Positions 53,058 to 62,115 of a DNA stretch of 64,000 nucleotides are shown piece after piece. This DNA is from Hyphomicrobiaceae bacterium UBA7697 (GTDB lineage: Bacteria; Pseudomonadota; Alphaproteobacteria; Rhizobiales; Methyloligellaceae), in contig DLGJ01000001.1 of the NCBI GenBank assembly GCA_002482645.1, positions 163,672 to 227,671 of the forward strand, read 5' to 3'. A program made the translations under genes and the position numbers. The notes under the pieces are model-generated. The model had not been told where the DNA came from and ran no database searches. It was given only the letters and a program-made list of their open reading frames with translations. The number at the start of each line of letters is the position of its first letter. Within the stretch, counting starts at the first letter, position 1.

Positions 53058-54353
53058 TTACCGGCCGTTAGCCAGCGCCGCGCCGGTGCTATGCCGCAGT
53101 GCCCAAAGCCGCTTCGCGGCCGGGATGCCCCGCAGATCGTGGAGGCCCATATCGTTGAGGCGCAACCCTGCGTCAGCGCGTGCGCGGCGCACAACTTCGT
53201 CCGTCGCCACGATGGGCTGGCCGAGCAGCTTGGACATGTCCTGGGTGCGGGCGACCTCGTTCACGGCGCGGCCGATCACGCCGAATTTCAGCCGTTCGCG
53301 CGTGCCCGCGTTGCCGAACACCACGTCGCCGAAATGGACGCCGACGCCGAAGGTGATTTCCTTGGCGCAGGCGCAGGCACGCACCTTGGCCGCGGCAAGC
53401 CGCTCCTGCGCCTTGACCGCCGCGTTCAGGGCCGCCGTGGCGGCGGCCTCGTCGCCGCTCCGCTCGACAGGGAAAAAGGCCAGGATCGCATCGCCGACGA
53501 TGTCGAGGACCTGGCCGCCTTCCTCGATCACGGCGCCCGCCGCACAATCGAAATAGACGTTCAGCAATTCGAGGAAACCCTCGACGGACAGCGCGTCGGC
53601 CAAGCCCGTCGAGTTTCGCAAATCGCTGTACCAGAGCGCGGCCGTGAGCCGCTCGCCGTCGCCGCGCTTGATCGTGCCAGACAGGATGCGTTCGCCCACG
53701 AGCGGACCGTGAAAGGCATTGAGCGCGTTCTTGGCGATCTGGTCCTTGATGAGCACCCGGAGCGCCAGAGAGAGCGGTGCCAGAATCTGCTGCATAATCG
53801 ACAGGTCGCGGGCGGAGAACCCCTCCTGCGCCTTGGTCGACCAGGAAATGGCGAGCCCGTCGGTCGTGCCGACCTTCATCGGCTTGTCGCCGAACGAGAC
53901 CACGCGCGCCAGATAGCCCGTGAAGCCCTCCCCGCGCAGGCGTTGCAAGAGCGGGAAGCGGTCGACCGTCGTATCCCGGTCCAGCCGCAAGCGCAGCTCC
54001 GGCTGCCCCTCCTTGAGCATCCAGTAGAACGGGCTGAGGGTGAAATCCGGATTGTCCTCCGACAGCGACTGGAAATATTCGACCTCGACACCGCTCTCGT
54101 CGGTCCAGGAGATGGTCATGCCGTCGAAAAGCGGGTGGAGAATGCGGAAGCCCACCAACATCCGCGCCAACGGCACGCCGGCCGCCACCAGCCGGCTCAT
54201 CACCGTCTCGACCAGGTCGCCCACGGGCCGGTCGGTCAGCCCCGAGGCGATGATGGTGTCCGCGATCTCGCCGGAGACGCAGAGGTCCAGTTCCGGAAGG
54301 CCGGGCGCGGGCGCGGAAACCCCCGCCTGATCCTGAATCATCGTGTCGCTCAT
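53058..54353 (-). CDS. class III adenylate/guanylate cyclase
   Basis: 431 aa from ATG 54353 (MSDTMIQDQAGVSAPAPGLP). The N-terminal 200 residues resemble a GAF-like sensory region. The catalytic domain (about 215-425) has metal aspartates in ALWYSDLRNST and VLDIVGDAILAFF, plus GVGVHFGDVVFGN and FGVIGRAVNEVAR. It is soluble, with no membrane segment. It would make cAMP or cGMP; Crp-like sites elsewhere in the window hint at cAMP signalling. A hairpin and a repeat array lie upstream. Confidence 0.88.
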   Translation of the reverse strand: MSDTMIQDQAGVSAPAPGLPELDLCVSGEIADTIIASGLTDRPVGDLVETVMSRLVAAGVPLARMLVGFRILHPLFDGMTISWTDESGVEVEYFQSLSEDNPDFTLSPFYWMLKEGQPELRLRLDRDTTVDRFPLLQRLRGEGFTGYLARVVSFGDKPMKVGTTDGLAISWSTKAQEGFSARDLSIMQQILAPLSLALRVLIKDQIAKNALNAFHGPLVGERILSGTIKRGDGERLTAALWYSDLRNSTGLADALSVEGFLELLNVYFDCAAGAVIEEGGQVLDIVGDAILAFFPVERSGDEAAATAALNAAVKAQERLAAAKVRACACAKEITFGVGVHFGDVVFGNAGTRERLKFGVIGRAVNEVARTQDMSKLLGQPIVATDEVVRRARADAGLRLNDMGLHDLRGIPAAKRLWALRHSTGAALANGR

Positions 54354-54370
54354 GAGGGGCACTGTACCAC

Positions 54371-54391
54371 GCCATGCGGCGTCCGCATGGC
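54371..54391. promoter_or_regulatory. perfect inverted repeat upstream of the cyclase gene
   Basis: GCCATGCGG-CGT-CCGCATGGC: 9-bp perfect arms, 17 bp upstream of the cyclase start. It could be an operator or an mRNA leader hairpin that affects initiation. Confidence 0.4.
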
Positions 54392-54424
54392 GGCGCCCCG
54401 TCAAGTTTTCGTGGGCGGGGGTCT

Positions 54425-54702
54425 TTTATTTGCCCTACCGCGCTTCGCGCTACTTGAGGGCGGGTTTATTTGCCCTACCGCTCTTCGCGCTACTTGAGGG
54501 CGGGTTTATTTGCCCTACCGCGCTTCGCGCTACTTGAGGGCGGGTTTATTTGCCCTACCGGCCTTCGGCCTACTTGAGGGCACTCTTTCTGGCGCTACCG
54601 CGCATGCGCGCTGCTTGAGCGCGTGTTCGTCCGCGCTACCGCGCTTCGCGCTGCTTGAGCGCGTGTTCGTCCGCGCTACCGCGCTTTGCGCTGCTTGAGC
54701 GC
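54425..54702. repeat. tandem hairpin-repeat array 1 (seven units)
   Basis: Seven units at 40-41-bp period with cores starting at 54432, 54472, 54512, 54552, 54592, 54633 and 54673. The core is an outer 5-bp stem GCCCT...AGGGC enclosing an inner stem GCGC-TTC-GCGC. Unit 4 has inner GGCC-TTC-GGCC. Units 5-7 have outer GCGCT...AGCGC. Both arms change together, so structure is kept. Unit 2 has one inner mismatch. It is not a CRISPR: spacers are short and repeated. Array 2 lies at 62116. Confidence 0.9.
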
Positions 54703-54896
54703 CTGATCCCCTGAGGCGAAACGCCGCTGGCCCTGCCCCAATCTGTCCACCGCGCGGCCATGTGTTTTCCGCACGCCCTTCCTATCTGATCCCCATAAGC
54801 CGCGCTAAACGGCAACCGCGACCGGGGAACGAGACGCGCCCAAGTACGGCACCAGAACCGTGACGAAAGGCCGGACAACCGGCCAAAGGACTGACA

Positions 54897-55505
54897 ATGG
54901 GCCAAGCCCGAGCCATCGCCCCCTTGCGGGGAATGCACGCTTTGCGGGGAACGCCCCCATCGAGCGGAATGCCTCCCTTGCGGGAACAGCTTTCCGGCCG
55001 CGCGATCGCCATCGCCGGCAAGGACGGACATCCCCATGTCGCCCGCCCGATCAACGCGACGGACACCGGCGCCCTGATGCGCTGCTACGACGCCATGACC
55101 GAGCGGGGCAAGTGGTTCCGCATGCTTCACCGCCTGCCCCATCTCAGCGAAGATATGGCGCGCGACTTCTGCTCGCCGGACCCCGAACGCGACCTGTGCA
55201 TCGTGCTGGAAGGCGACGGACCGCTCAAAGGCGAGATTCTCGGTGGCGCCCGCATCACAGGATCCGCGGACGGCAAGTCGGCCGAATATTCCGTGACGCT
55301 CCGCCCGGAGGCGGAAGGCTTGGGCCTCGCCCACAAGGCGCTGGAACTCGTCTTCGCTGCGGCGAAAGAGATGGGCTACACCCGCATCTGGGGCACGATC
55401 CATTCGGAGAACGGGCCCATGCTCAACCTCGCCCATAGTCTCGGTCTCCACGTCCACCGCGACCCTGAAGACGCCGCGCTGATGCTCGCCGAGCGGAAAT
55501 TGTAA
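54897..55505 (+). CDS. GNAT-family N-acetyltransferase
   Basis: 202 aa from ATG 54897 (AAAGGA upstream). The first 45 residues are low-complexity and unusual. The GNAT domain (about 48-198) contains HVARPINATDTGALMRCYDA, VTLRPEAEGLGLAHKALELV (acetyl-CoA loop region) and GTIHSENGPMLNLAHSLGLH. It resembles the acetyltransferase domain fused to Pat-type acyl-CoA synthetases. The substrate is unknown. Confidence 0.85.
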   Translation: MGQARAIAPLRGMHALRGTPPSSGMPPLREQLSGRAIAIAGKDGHPHVARPINATDTGALMRCYDAMTERGKWFRMLHRLPHLSEDMARDFCSPDPERDLCIVLEGDGPLKGEILGGARITGSADGKSAEYSVTLRPEAEGLGLAHKALELVFAAAKEMGYTRIWGTIHSENGPMLNLAHSLGLHVHRDPEDAALMLAERKL

Positions 55506-55727
55506 GTTTTCCAAATCCGATCGCGTATTGTCCGGCGCAAAGCCCCGGATAGATCGTCTTTTACATTTCTGATCCCGCAAACATTAAGCTCTTGCTGCTA
55601 AGACATTCGGCCTACCTGTGGAGACGCAGGCCGAAGCTTCGGAAGGGGAAGACTTCGGAGGCAAGGGTTTTTATTCAAGGGGCGGGCACATCAGGATCGG
55701 GGACGATTTCGAGGAAGGGGGACAGGC

Positions 55728-56978
55728 GTGACTCTTGTTCTCATCGCATCGGCGATTGCAATTGCGATCACGGTTCCGATCTTCCTTCGCCTGCACGCCT
55801 CACGCATGCCGGGCGCGGCGACCTTTGCCGCCTCGGCAACGGTCGCATCGGCGCATATTGCCTTGAGAGCAAGCGGAAGTTCGGGTGCGCACGATCTCCT
55901 CGACGTCGTCCTCCCGCTCCTTATGCTTCTTGGCTGCCTGTTGATGCTCTCGGGCTTTCGACAGGTCGTGTCGAAGCCTGCGCTGCGGCCGCTCACCCTC
56001 GTTGCCGTCCTCGTGCCGGTCGCGGGCCTTCTCGCGGCCTTCACCTTCATCGACGATAGTTTCGCCGCCAGGACGATCGTGAGTACCGGGGCGGCGTCGA
56101 TCATCGTCGCAGGCATCGTCTGGACCTTGGTGCGCGGATTTCGTGAAGCCGATGCGCCGGTTGCATTCAAACTTTTCGCCATCGTCTGCGCATCCACCGT
56201 CTTGGCCTTCTTCCTGTCACGGTGGGTTACGGTTGCGGCGGGTCTGGACAGTTGGAGCTACTTCGTGGAGCCGACGCCGTGGAACCTGGCCGTCTCATCC
56301 ATCCGGCTGCTGTTGCTTCCGACCATGTTTCTGTCGGCGGTCCTGCTCGTACTCGGAAGAACCGTGACAAGGCTCGAGCGGTCGCTGAACCGTGACGAAC
56401 TGACCGGCGCGCTCTCACGGCGCGCGTTTCTCGAGATCGCGGCCGCCCATTTCGATCGTGACCGGACCGGTCCGAACGACGTTGCGCTGCTGTTTCTCGA
56501 TCTCGACCACTTTAAGAAACTCAACGATCGCCACGGCCACCAAACCGGCGACCGGGCGCTCAGACATTTCGTCGAAATTGCCTCGAAGGTTCTGCCGTCT
56601 CGGGCCTATCTCGGCCGGCTCGGCGGCGAGGAATTTGCGATCCTGCTGCCGGCAAGCACGGCCGCGGTCGCGCGCTCGGTGAGCGAGACGCTATTGAAAG
56701 CGTTACGGAACGCGCCCCTCTCCGGCGGCAATCAATCCATCCCCATGTCGGTCAGCATCGGCATCGCAACCGCAAGGCCGGGCGACTCGACCAGCGACAT
56801 CCTGAAGCGCGCCGACGAGGCGCTTTATCGGGCCAAGGCCAACGGGCGCGACCGGCTTTGCTCGGAAGGCGAGGTCGGAAAGGACGCGGCAAATCGGAAC
56901 GAGACGTTCGACGGCGGCGAGCCTCGCAAACGGCGGAGCTGGATCGAGACGGCGCGCCCACTAATGCCAACGTCATAG
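55728..56978 (+). CDS. membrane-bound diguanylate cyclase (GGDEF domain)
   Basis: 416 aa from GTG 55728 (AAGGGGG upstream). The N-terminal 215 residues hold about seven hydrophobic segments (MTLVLIASAIAIAITVPIFL and others). The GGDEF domain (about 225-385) begins NRDELTGALSRRAFLEI and has the active-site motif GGEEF near residue 298. It makes cyclic di-GMP. No RxxD inhibitory site is seen at the usual position before GGEEF, suggesting no product inhibition. Confidence 0.9.
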   Translation: MTLVLIASAIAIAITVPIFLRLHASRMPGAATFAASATVASAHIALRASGSSGAHDLLDVVLPLLMLLGCLLMLSGFRQVVSKPALRPLTLVAVLVPVAGLLAAFTFIDDSFAARTIVSTGAASIIVAGIVWTLVRGFREADAPVAFKLFAIVCASTVLAFFLSRWVTVAAGLDSWSYFVEPTPWNLAVSSIRLLLLPTMFLSAVLLVLGRTVTRLERSLNRDELTGALSRRAFLEIAAAHFDRDRTGPNDVALLFLDLDHFKKLNDRHGHQTGDRALRHFVEIASKVLPSRAYLGRLGGEEFAILLPASTAAVARSVSETLLKALRNAPLSGGNQSIPMSVSIGIATARPGDSTSDILKRADEALYRAKANGRDRLCSEGEVGKDAANRNETFDGGEPRKRRSWIETARPLMPTS

Positions 56979-57498
56979 ATCGCGGGGAACGCGCGTGCGT
57001 CACGGGCTTTTCGGCTCGGCATGAGCCTGACGCGCGCCTGACAGCAGAGTGGAACAGGCCCGCGCGTTACAGCGCAGGCGGGCGGATCGTAAGACCCCAA
57101 ATGCCTGATCGAAAAATTGCGCTGTTCCGTTACTCGGATGCGGACCACGGTTTGCTATCCACACGGGCCCTGCCGTCCCCGCATCTTCCGCGCTCAAGGT
57201 GCACTTCCGCGCGGGTGCGTAAGACCACGCGCTCAAATAGGCCGGAGACCGGTGGCGCCGGAAAAATTCACGCCGCGTCCTCCCGCCCTTAAGAGTACGG
57301 TCTGCTAGCCACGCGTCCTCACGAACGAGGGATACACGGAGTGTAGGGCAGGATTTGGAGGGCAGGGCTGAGGGGTGGAGACGTCATGCGACGCTCAAAC
57401 TAGCTGGTCCACGCATGGAAACGACAGAGAGTAGAACATTAAGTGAACATCTTGTAGATTCTGTTGCTTAGAGGTATAGAGTCAACTGGAGGGTGTTT
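56979..57498. other. intergenic region before the SOS module
   Basis: 520 bp between the GGDEF gene and the DUF5131 gene. I see no credible gene; several purine-rich stretches (AGGGCAGGATTTGGAGGGCA) and the LexA-type box near its end. Base composition falls towards the accessory module. Confidence 0.5.
57434..57448. promoter_or_regulatory. LexA-type SOS box
   Basis: GAAC-ATTAAGT-GAAC, exactly GAAC-N7-GAAC, the direct-repeat LexA operator of Alphaproteobacteria. It lies about 50 bp upstream of the DUF5131 start and probably overlaps the promoter. Induction by DNA damage is inferred. Confidence 0.78.
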
Positions 57499-58323
57499 GT
57501 GGCCAAGAACTCGCGCATTGAGTGGACGACCCATACTTTCAATCCGTGGTGGGGTTGCGTGAAAGTCTCGCCCGCGTGCAAGCACTGCTATGCCGAGTCG
57601 TGGGCGAAACGCGTCGGTCAAAAGGTCTGGGGGCCGCAGTCGGAGAGGCGTTTCTTTGGTGAACGTCATTGGACGGAGCCCCTGAAGTGGAATGCCGAGG
57701 CGGAGGCGAAAGGGACGTCCGTGAGAGTCTTTTGCGCGTCCATGGCCGACGTTTTCGAGGACCGAGGAGACCTAGACCCATGGCGTTCAAGGCTTTGGAC
57801 GCTGATTGAAGCGACACCCTCGCTTGATTGGCTACTGCTCACAAAGCGCCCGGAGCTAGTGAGCAAGAGCGTCCCATGGAGCACGAACTGGCCAAAAAAT
57901 GTATGGCTTGGGACCACGGTAGAGAATCAGGATTTGGCCAAAGAGCGATTGCCTGTTTTGACGAGCCTTCCCGCTGCCATTCGGTTCATCTCCGCAGAGC
58001 CTCTTCTCGGCCCCTTGGACATTTCTGAGTGGCTTCGGGATGGCTTGGACTGGGTCATAACCGGTGGTGAGAGCGGGCCAAAGGCTCGCCCGTCCAGTCC
58101 AACTTGGTTTCGCAACTTGCTGAACCAATGCATGGCGGCCGACGTAGCCTTCCATTTTAAGCAGTGGGGGGACTGGGCGCCTGGTCAAGGCATCAACCTT
58201 GCGAAAGCTCGCGCAAGCCTAGCACCCGATGGCACTCAAATGTTGCGCGTCGGCAAGAAACTCGCTGGTCGCTCATTGGACGGAGCTATATGGGACGAAC
58301 TACCCAAGAAAAAGACGGCGTAG
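57499..58323 (+). CDS. DUF5131 (phage Gp37/Gp68-type) three-Cys protein
   Basis: 274 aa from GTG 57499, with GGAGG upstream. The N-terminus MAKNSRIEWTTHTFNPWWGC carries the first of three cysteines; the motif is C20-x6-C27-x2-C30 (GCVKVSPACKHCYAESW), resembling an iron-sulfur radical-SAM cluster site. DWLLLTKRPE and DWVITGGESGPKARP are further family motifs. This is the Gp37/Gp68 family, found in phages and bacteria. It overlaps tcmP by 34 nt and is preceded by an SOS box. It is probably a radical-SAM-like enzyme of unknown reaction, perhaps on nucleic acid or a protein. Confidence 0.9.
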   Translation: MAKNSRIEWTTHTFNPWWGCVKVSPACKHCYAESWAKRVGQKVWGPQSERRFFGERHWTEPLKWNAEAEAKGTSVRVFCASMADVFEDRGDLDPWRSRLWTLIEATPSLDWLLLTKRPELVSKSVPWSTNWPKNVWLGTTVENQDLAKERLPVLTSLPAAIRFISAEPLLGPLDISEWLRDGLDWVITGGESGPKARPSSPTWFRNLLNQCMAADVAFHFKQWGDWAPGQGINLAKARASLAPDGTQMLRVGKKLAGRSLDGAIWDELPKKKTA

Positions 58324-59219
58324 AGGAGTGCCCTTTGATTTTTCCGGAGGAGGAGATTCCAGTAATCGAGACTCCTCGGGATAAGAATTTTGCTTCAATT
58401 ACGCATCCACTTTGGACCGAGGAGAAGGCACTACTCATTCAGGAGTACATCAGGCTTTTTACCCTTGTGACCAAGCACGGGACCTACATTGATGGCTTTG
58501 CAGCTCCTCAACGGCGCGACCGAATGGACCTTTGTTCTGCAAATTTGGTCCTAAAAACCGAGCCAAAGTGGATTCGCGATTTCTGGCTCTGCGACAATGC
58601 AGCCGAAGGTGTGAGGCTCCTTGAGGAGATCAAACGCCAACATGATGAAAAAGGGCGAACGATCAACATCGTGCCCGGAGATTTTAACAAGACCGTCTAC
58701 GACGTACTTTCTTCCGGTGCCATCGGCGAAAAAACGGCTACCTTTGCGCTACTTGATCAACGAACATTTGAGTGTGCCTGGAGCACAGTAAAAGCACTTG
58801 CCAACCATAAGTCGCAAACCAAGATTGAACTGTTCTACTTCTTTGCAACAGGGTGGATTGATAGGTCGATTGGAGCTGTACGACGCCCAGAAACCAAAGC
58901 CATCGTGGAGCGCTGGTGGGGAAGGTCTGACTGGCCTAAATTGCAGGGAATGGACGGAGTACACCGCGCTCACCTTGTTGCGGATAAGTTTACGAACGAA
59001 TTGGGGTACGCCTACGCATATCCTTACGCAATCCACAACAAGGCTATGGGGCGGCGCACCATGTACCACATGATACATGCGACAGATCACCCCGATGCTC
59101 CCGACCTTATGCGTCGCGCTTATCGCAAGATCGCAGGCTGCTCCGAGATTGAACCCCAGATTCAGCAGTTAGACCTCGCAGAATATTGGGCCGTCGGCAA
59201 TGAAGACGCAGTCGGATGA
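58290..59219 (+). CDS. tcmP: three-Cys-motif partner protein TcmP
   Basis: 309 aa from ATG 58290, with ACGGAG upstream, inside the end of the DUF5131 gene. It matches TcmP: YIDGFAAPQRRDRMD, KTATFALLDQRTFECAWSTV, ELFYFFATGWIDRSIG. TcmP genes are typically next to a three-Cys Gp37/Gp68 protein, as here. Its methyltransferase-like fold has a changed motif (TYIDGFAAP). The catalytic role is unknown. Codon use is less GC-rich than in neighbours, suggesting horizontal acquisition of the pair. Confidence 0.88.
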   Translation: MGRTTQEKDGVEECPLIFPEEEIPVIETPRDKNFASITHPLWTEEKALLIQEYIRLFTLVTKHGTYIDGFAAPQRRDRMDLCSANLVLKTEPKWIRDFWLCDNAAEGVRLLEEIKRQHDEKGRTINIVPGDFNKTVYDVLSSGAIGEKTATFALLDQRTFECAWSTVKALANHKSQTKIELFYFFATGWIDRSIGAVRRPETKAIVERWWGRSDWPKLQGMDGVHRAHLVADKFTNELGYAYAYPYAIHNKAMGRRTMYHMIHATDHPDAPDLMRRAYRKIAGCSEIEPQIQQLDLAEYWAVGNEDAVG

Positions 59220-59260
59220 GTCGATTTTGGGGCGCAACCAATCATAGGCTGGAAGCGGTC

Positions 59261-59395
59261 CTACGCGTCAGCCACCGGCCCCTCGGTCTTCATGCGCTGG
59301 ATAACGTCGACGACGGCCTCGGGCGTGATGTGGACCGGGCCTGAGAACGGGAGGTCCAGGTGGATGGCGAGGAAGAAGGTGGCAATGACGATCAT
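59261..59395 (-). CDS. very small membrane peptide, uncertain
   Basis: 44 aa from ATG 59395: MIVIATFFLAIHLDLPFSGP then VHITPEAVVDVIQRMKTEGP. One hydrophobic N-terminal helix and a charged tail, which could be real. The ribosome site is weak. The upstream extension of this frame runs into the dispersed repeat and should not be read as protein. Confidence 0.4.
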   Translation of the reverse strand: MIVIATFFLAIHLDLPFSGPVHITPEAVVDVIQRMKTEGPVADA

Positions 59396-59407
59396 GGCGA
59401 GGCCCGC

Positions 59408-59498
59408 CGTCATTGCCGGACTTGATCCGGCAATCCATGAATCACAGCCGTGCCGCGGGTCAAAAGCGTGGATGGCCGGGTCGAGCCCGGCCATGACG
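59408..59498. repeat. dispersed palindromic repeat element, copy 3
   Basis: A 91-bp element with inverted ends: CGTCATTGCCGGACTTGATC at the left and GGTCGAGCCCGGCCATGACG at the right. End hairpins are GCCGGACTTGATCCGGC and GGCCGGGTCGAGCCCGGCC. It corresponds to the copy at 15590 with its ends swapped in orientation. Confidence 0.75.
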
Positions 59499-59609
59499 AT
59501 TTAGGGAATCGAACGAGGCATGAAGTGCCTCGCTGTCGAGGAACGACCTGAGCGTCCGCCGCCATGAAGGGTCCCCTCAATCAAGTCGGGGGGCTTCGGC
59601 TTCCGGCGC

Positions 59610-61640
59610 TTAGTTGTCGAGGAACGACCGCAGCTTCCGCGACCGCGAAGGATGCTTCAGCTTGCGCAGAGCTTTCGCTTCGATCTGGCGGATGCGTTCG
59701 CGGGTGACCGAGAACTGCTGGCCCACCTCTTCCAACGTGTGGTCGGTGTTCATGCCGATGCCGAAGCGCATCCGAAGGACGCGCTCTTCGCGCGGCGTCA
59801 ACGAGGCCAGCACGCGCGTGGTCGTCTCGCGCAAGTTCGACTGGATTGCCGCGTCGATCGGGAGCACGGCGTTCTTGTCCTCGATGAAATCGCCGAGATA
59901 GCTGTCTTCCTCGTCGCCGATGGGCGTCTCCAGGCTGATCGGCTCCTTGGCGATCTTCAACACTTTGCGCACCTTCTCGAGCGGCATTGCGAGCTTTTCG
60001 GCAAGCTCCTCGGGCGTCGGCTCGCGGCCGATCTCATGCAGCATCTGGCGCGAGGTGCGCACGATCTTGTTGATGGTCTCGATCATGTGCACGGGGATGC
60101 GGATAGTGCGCGCCTGGTCCGCGATCGAACGGGTGATCGCCTGGCGAATCCACCAGGTGGCATAGGTCGAGAACTTGTAGCCGCGGCGGTATTCGAACTT
60201 ATCGACCGCCTTCATCAGGCCGATATTGCCTTCCTGGATGAGATCGAGGAATTGCAGGCCGCGATTGGTGTATTTCTTGGCGATGGAGATCACGAGGCGC
60301 AAATTGGCCTCCACCATCTCCTTCTTGGCCTGGCGCGCTTCGCGCTCGCCCTTCTGCACGATGGAGACGATGCGGCGGAACTCGGAGATTTCGAGGCCCG
60401 TCTCCGCGGCAAGCTGATGGATCTCGGAGCGGAGCTCCTTCACCAGCCCGCGCTCGTCATGGATAAAATCCGCCCAGCCCTTCTTCTTCAGGCGGCCGAC
60501 GCGGCGCAGCCAGTTGGGGTCGAGCTCGTTGCCCTGATATTCGCCGAGGAAGTCCTCGCGCTTCACGCCATAGCCTTCGGCGAGGCGGAGCAGCCGTCCC
60601 TCGTAGCCCATGAGCTTCTTGTTGATGAGATAGAGCGTCTCGACCAGGGACTCGATGCGGTTGGCATTGAGCTGGAGCGACTTCACCTCGGCGACGATCT
60701 CGTCCTTGAGCTGCTTGTAACGGCGCTCCTGGCTGGTCGACAGGCTGTCGTTCTTCAGCGCCTTCTCGACGAGCTGGTCCTGCAGCTTGCGAAGCTTCTT
60801 GTAGTTGTTGGCGACGAGGTCGAAGGTCTCGAGAACCTGCGGCTTCAGCTCGGCCTCCATGGCGGCGAGCGAAAGCGAGTTCTCCATATCGTCGTCGTCA
60901 TCGTCGTCGCCGGAAGCCTCGGCGTCCTCGCCCTCTTCGGCTTCCTCTTCGTCCGTGTCCTTGCCGTTGGCCTTCGCCGCGCCATTGGCGGCACCGTTGG
61001 CCTTGCCTTCTTCTTCCTCGGGCTCCTCGCCGGGCAGCGGCTGGGACGGCACTTGCTTGGCGTCCGGGCCCTGATAGGTGGCTTCGAGATCGATGATGTC
61101 GCGGAGCAGAATCTTGCCTTCGTTCAGCTCGTCTCGCCAGATGATGATGGCCTGGAAGGTGAGCGGGCTTTCGCAGAGCCCCGCGATCATGGCCTCGCGG
61201 CCGGCCTCGATGCGCTTGGCGATGGCGATCTCGCCCTCGCGGGACAGAAGCTCCACGGACCCCATCTCGCGCAGATACATGCGCACGGGATCGTCCGTGC
61301 GCTCCGCGGGTTCGCGCGTCGTGGTCTCGGTCTTGGCGACGGCCGACTGAGCGACGATGGCCTTGCCCTCGCCGTCGGCAGCCTCGCCTTCCTCGGCGTC
61401 TTCGCTGTCGATCACATTGATGCCCATATCGGAGAGCATGGACATCGTATCCTCGATTTGCTCGGACGACACCTCTTCGGAGGGGAGCACTTCGTTCAGT
61501 TCGTCGTAGGTGACGAAGCCGCGCTGCTTCGCCGTCTTGATCAGCTTTTTGACGGCGGCATCGGACATGTCGAGCACCGGTCCGTCCTGGGACTGTGTCT
61601 CGGTCTCTTGATCTTCGGCTGCGGCGGTTTTGGTGGCCAT
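59610..61640 (-). CDS. rpoD: RNA polymerase sigma factor RpoD (sigma-70)
   Basis: 676 aa from ATG 61640 (CGGAGTG upstream). Region 1.1 precedes region 1.2 (DPVRMYLREMGSVELLSREG); an acidic insert at about 220-265 is rich in Glu/Asp. Region 2 (NLRLVISIAKKYTNRGLQFL then DLIQEGNIGLMKAVDKFEYR; YATWWIRQAITRSIADQART), region 3, and region 4 (LTPREERVLRMRFGIG; EEVGQQFSVTRERIRQIEAK) are complete. It is the housekeeping sigma factor. It lies downstream of dnaG, the classic macromolecular-synthesis order. Confidence 0.97.
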   Translation of the reverse strand: MATKTAAAEDQETETQSQDGPVLDMSDAAVKKLIKTAKQRGFVTYDELNEVLPSEEVSSEQIEDTMSMLSDMGINVIDSEDAEEGEAADGEGKAIVAQSAVAKTETTTREPAERTDDPVRMYLREMGSVELLSREGEIAIAKRIEAGREAMIAGLCESPLTFQAIIIWRDELNEGKILLRDIIDLEATYQGPDAKQVPSQPLPGEEPEEEEGKANGAANGAAKANGKDTDEEEAEEGEDAEASGDDDDDDDMENSLSLAAMEAELKPQVLETFDLVANNYKKLRKLQDQLVEKALKNDSLSTSQERRYKQLKDEIVAEVKSLQLNANRIESLVETLYLINKKLMGYEGRLLRLAEGYGVKREDFLGEYQGNELDPNWLRRVGRLKKKGWADFIHDERGLVKELRSEIHQLAAETGLEISEFRRIVSIVQKGEREARQAKKEMVEANLRLVISIAKKYTNRGLQFLDLIQEGNIGLMKAVDKFEYRRGYKFSTYATWWIRQAITRSIADQARTIRIPVHMIETINKIVRTSRQMLHEIGREPTPEELAEKLAMPLEKVRKVLKIAKEPISLETPIGDEEDSYLGDFIEDKNAVLPIDAAIQSNLRETTTRVLASLTPREERVLRMRFGIGMNTDHTLEEVGQQFSVTRERIRQIEAKALRKLKHPSRSRKLRSFLDN

Positions 61641-61759
61641 GCGTGTCACTCCGGGGCGCGCGGACGGGGGCGCCAATCTCACGACGGGAAGCGCGGAATG
61701 CGCCCCGTCTCTCAGGCTTCGGCCTTCTCTATCAAAAGGCTAAAGCCTCTTCTGTTGTG

Positions 61760-61792
61760 TCTGGTTCCGCCGGGCCCTCCAGGCGAACCAGA
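61760..61792 (-). promoter_or_regulatory. hairpin in the rpoD leader
   Basis: TCTGGTTCCGCC and GGCGAACCAGA pair over 11 bp with one bulged C around a 10-nt loop. It lies about 120 bp before the rpoD start and may shape the leader mRNA or terminate part of the dnaG transcript. Confidence 0.4.
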
Positions 61793-62115
61793 AGCGATTA
61801 ACGGGCTCATCCTTAATCGTCAATTAAGCACGGCCCATCGGCGGGCGGCATTTTCCGCCCGCAAAGCCTCACGACCGGGCATTTTCCCGGATTTTCCCCA
61901 AAGACGCCGGCGCCACCCACGACTGCGCGCTCAGATACGTCTCCTTGCGATTCATGGAGTTGACTTGGCGAGCGGCGCCCGTCCTGTCAAGAGAGCGAAC
62001 TCCGTGCCAGGCTTGTTTTTTCCCCGTCCATGGGGTGCTGGGGCACCGCGCCGTTCATGCCTTGAAAGCCAATCTCCGGAACCTCGTCCATGGGATGGGA
62101 GCGGGCTTCTTGTTT

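Noticed and set aside
53173..54375. 400-codon frame overlapping the cyclase gene
   Set aside because: Alternate frame of the same strand, Arg/Gly-rich, no motifs; the cyclase frame has catalytic residues.
54425..54702. CRISPR array
   Set aside because: Units are tandem with no unique 30-40-bp spacers, the stems vary between units, and no cas genes are near.
59396..59494. Protein start MAGLDPAIHAFDPRHG
   Set aside because: This is translated dispersed repeat, the same as at 15590; not a gene.
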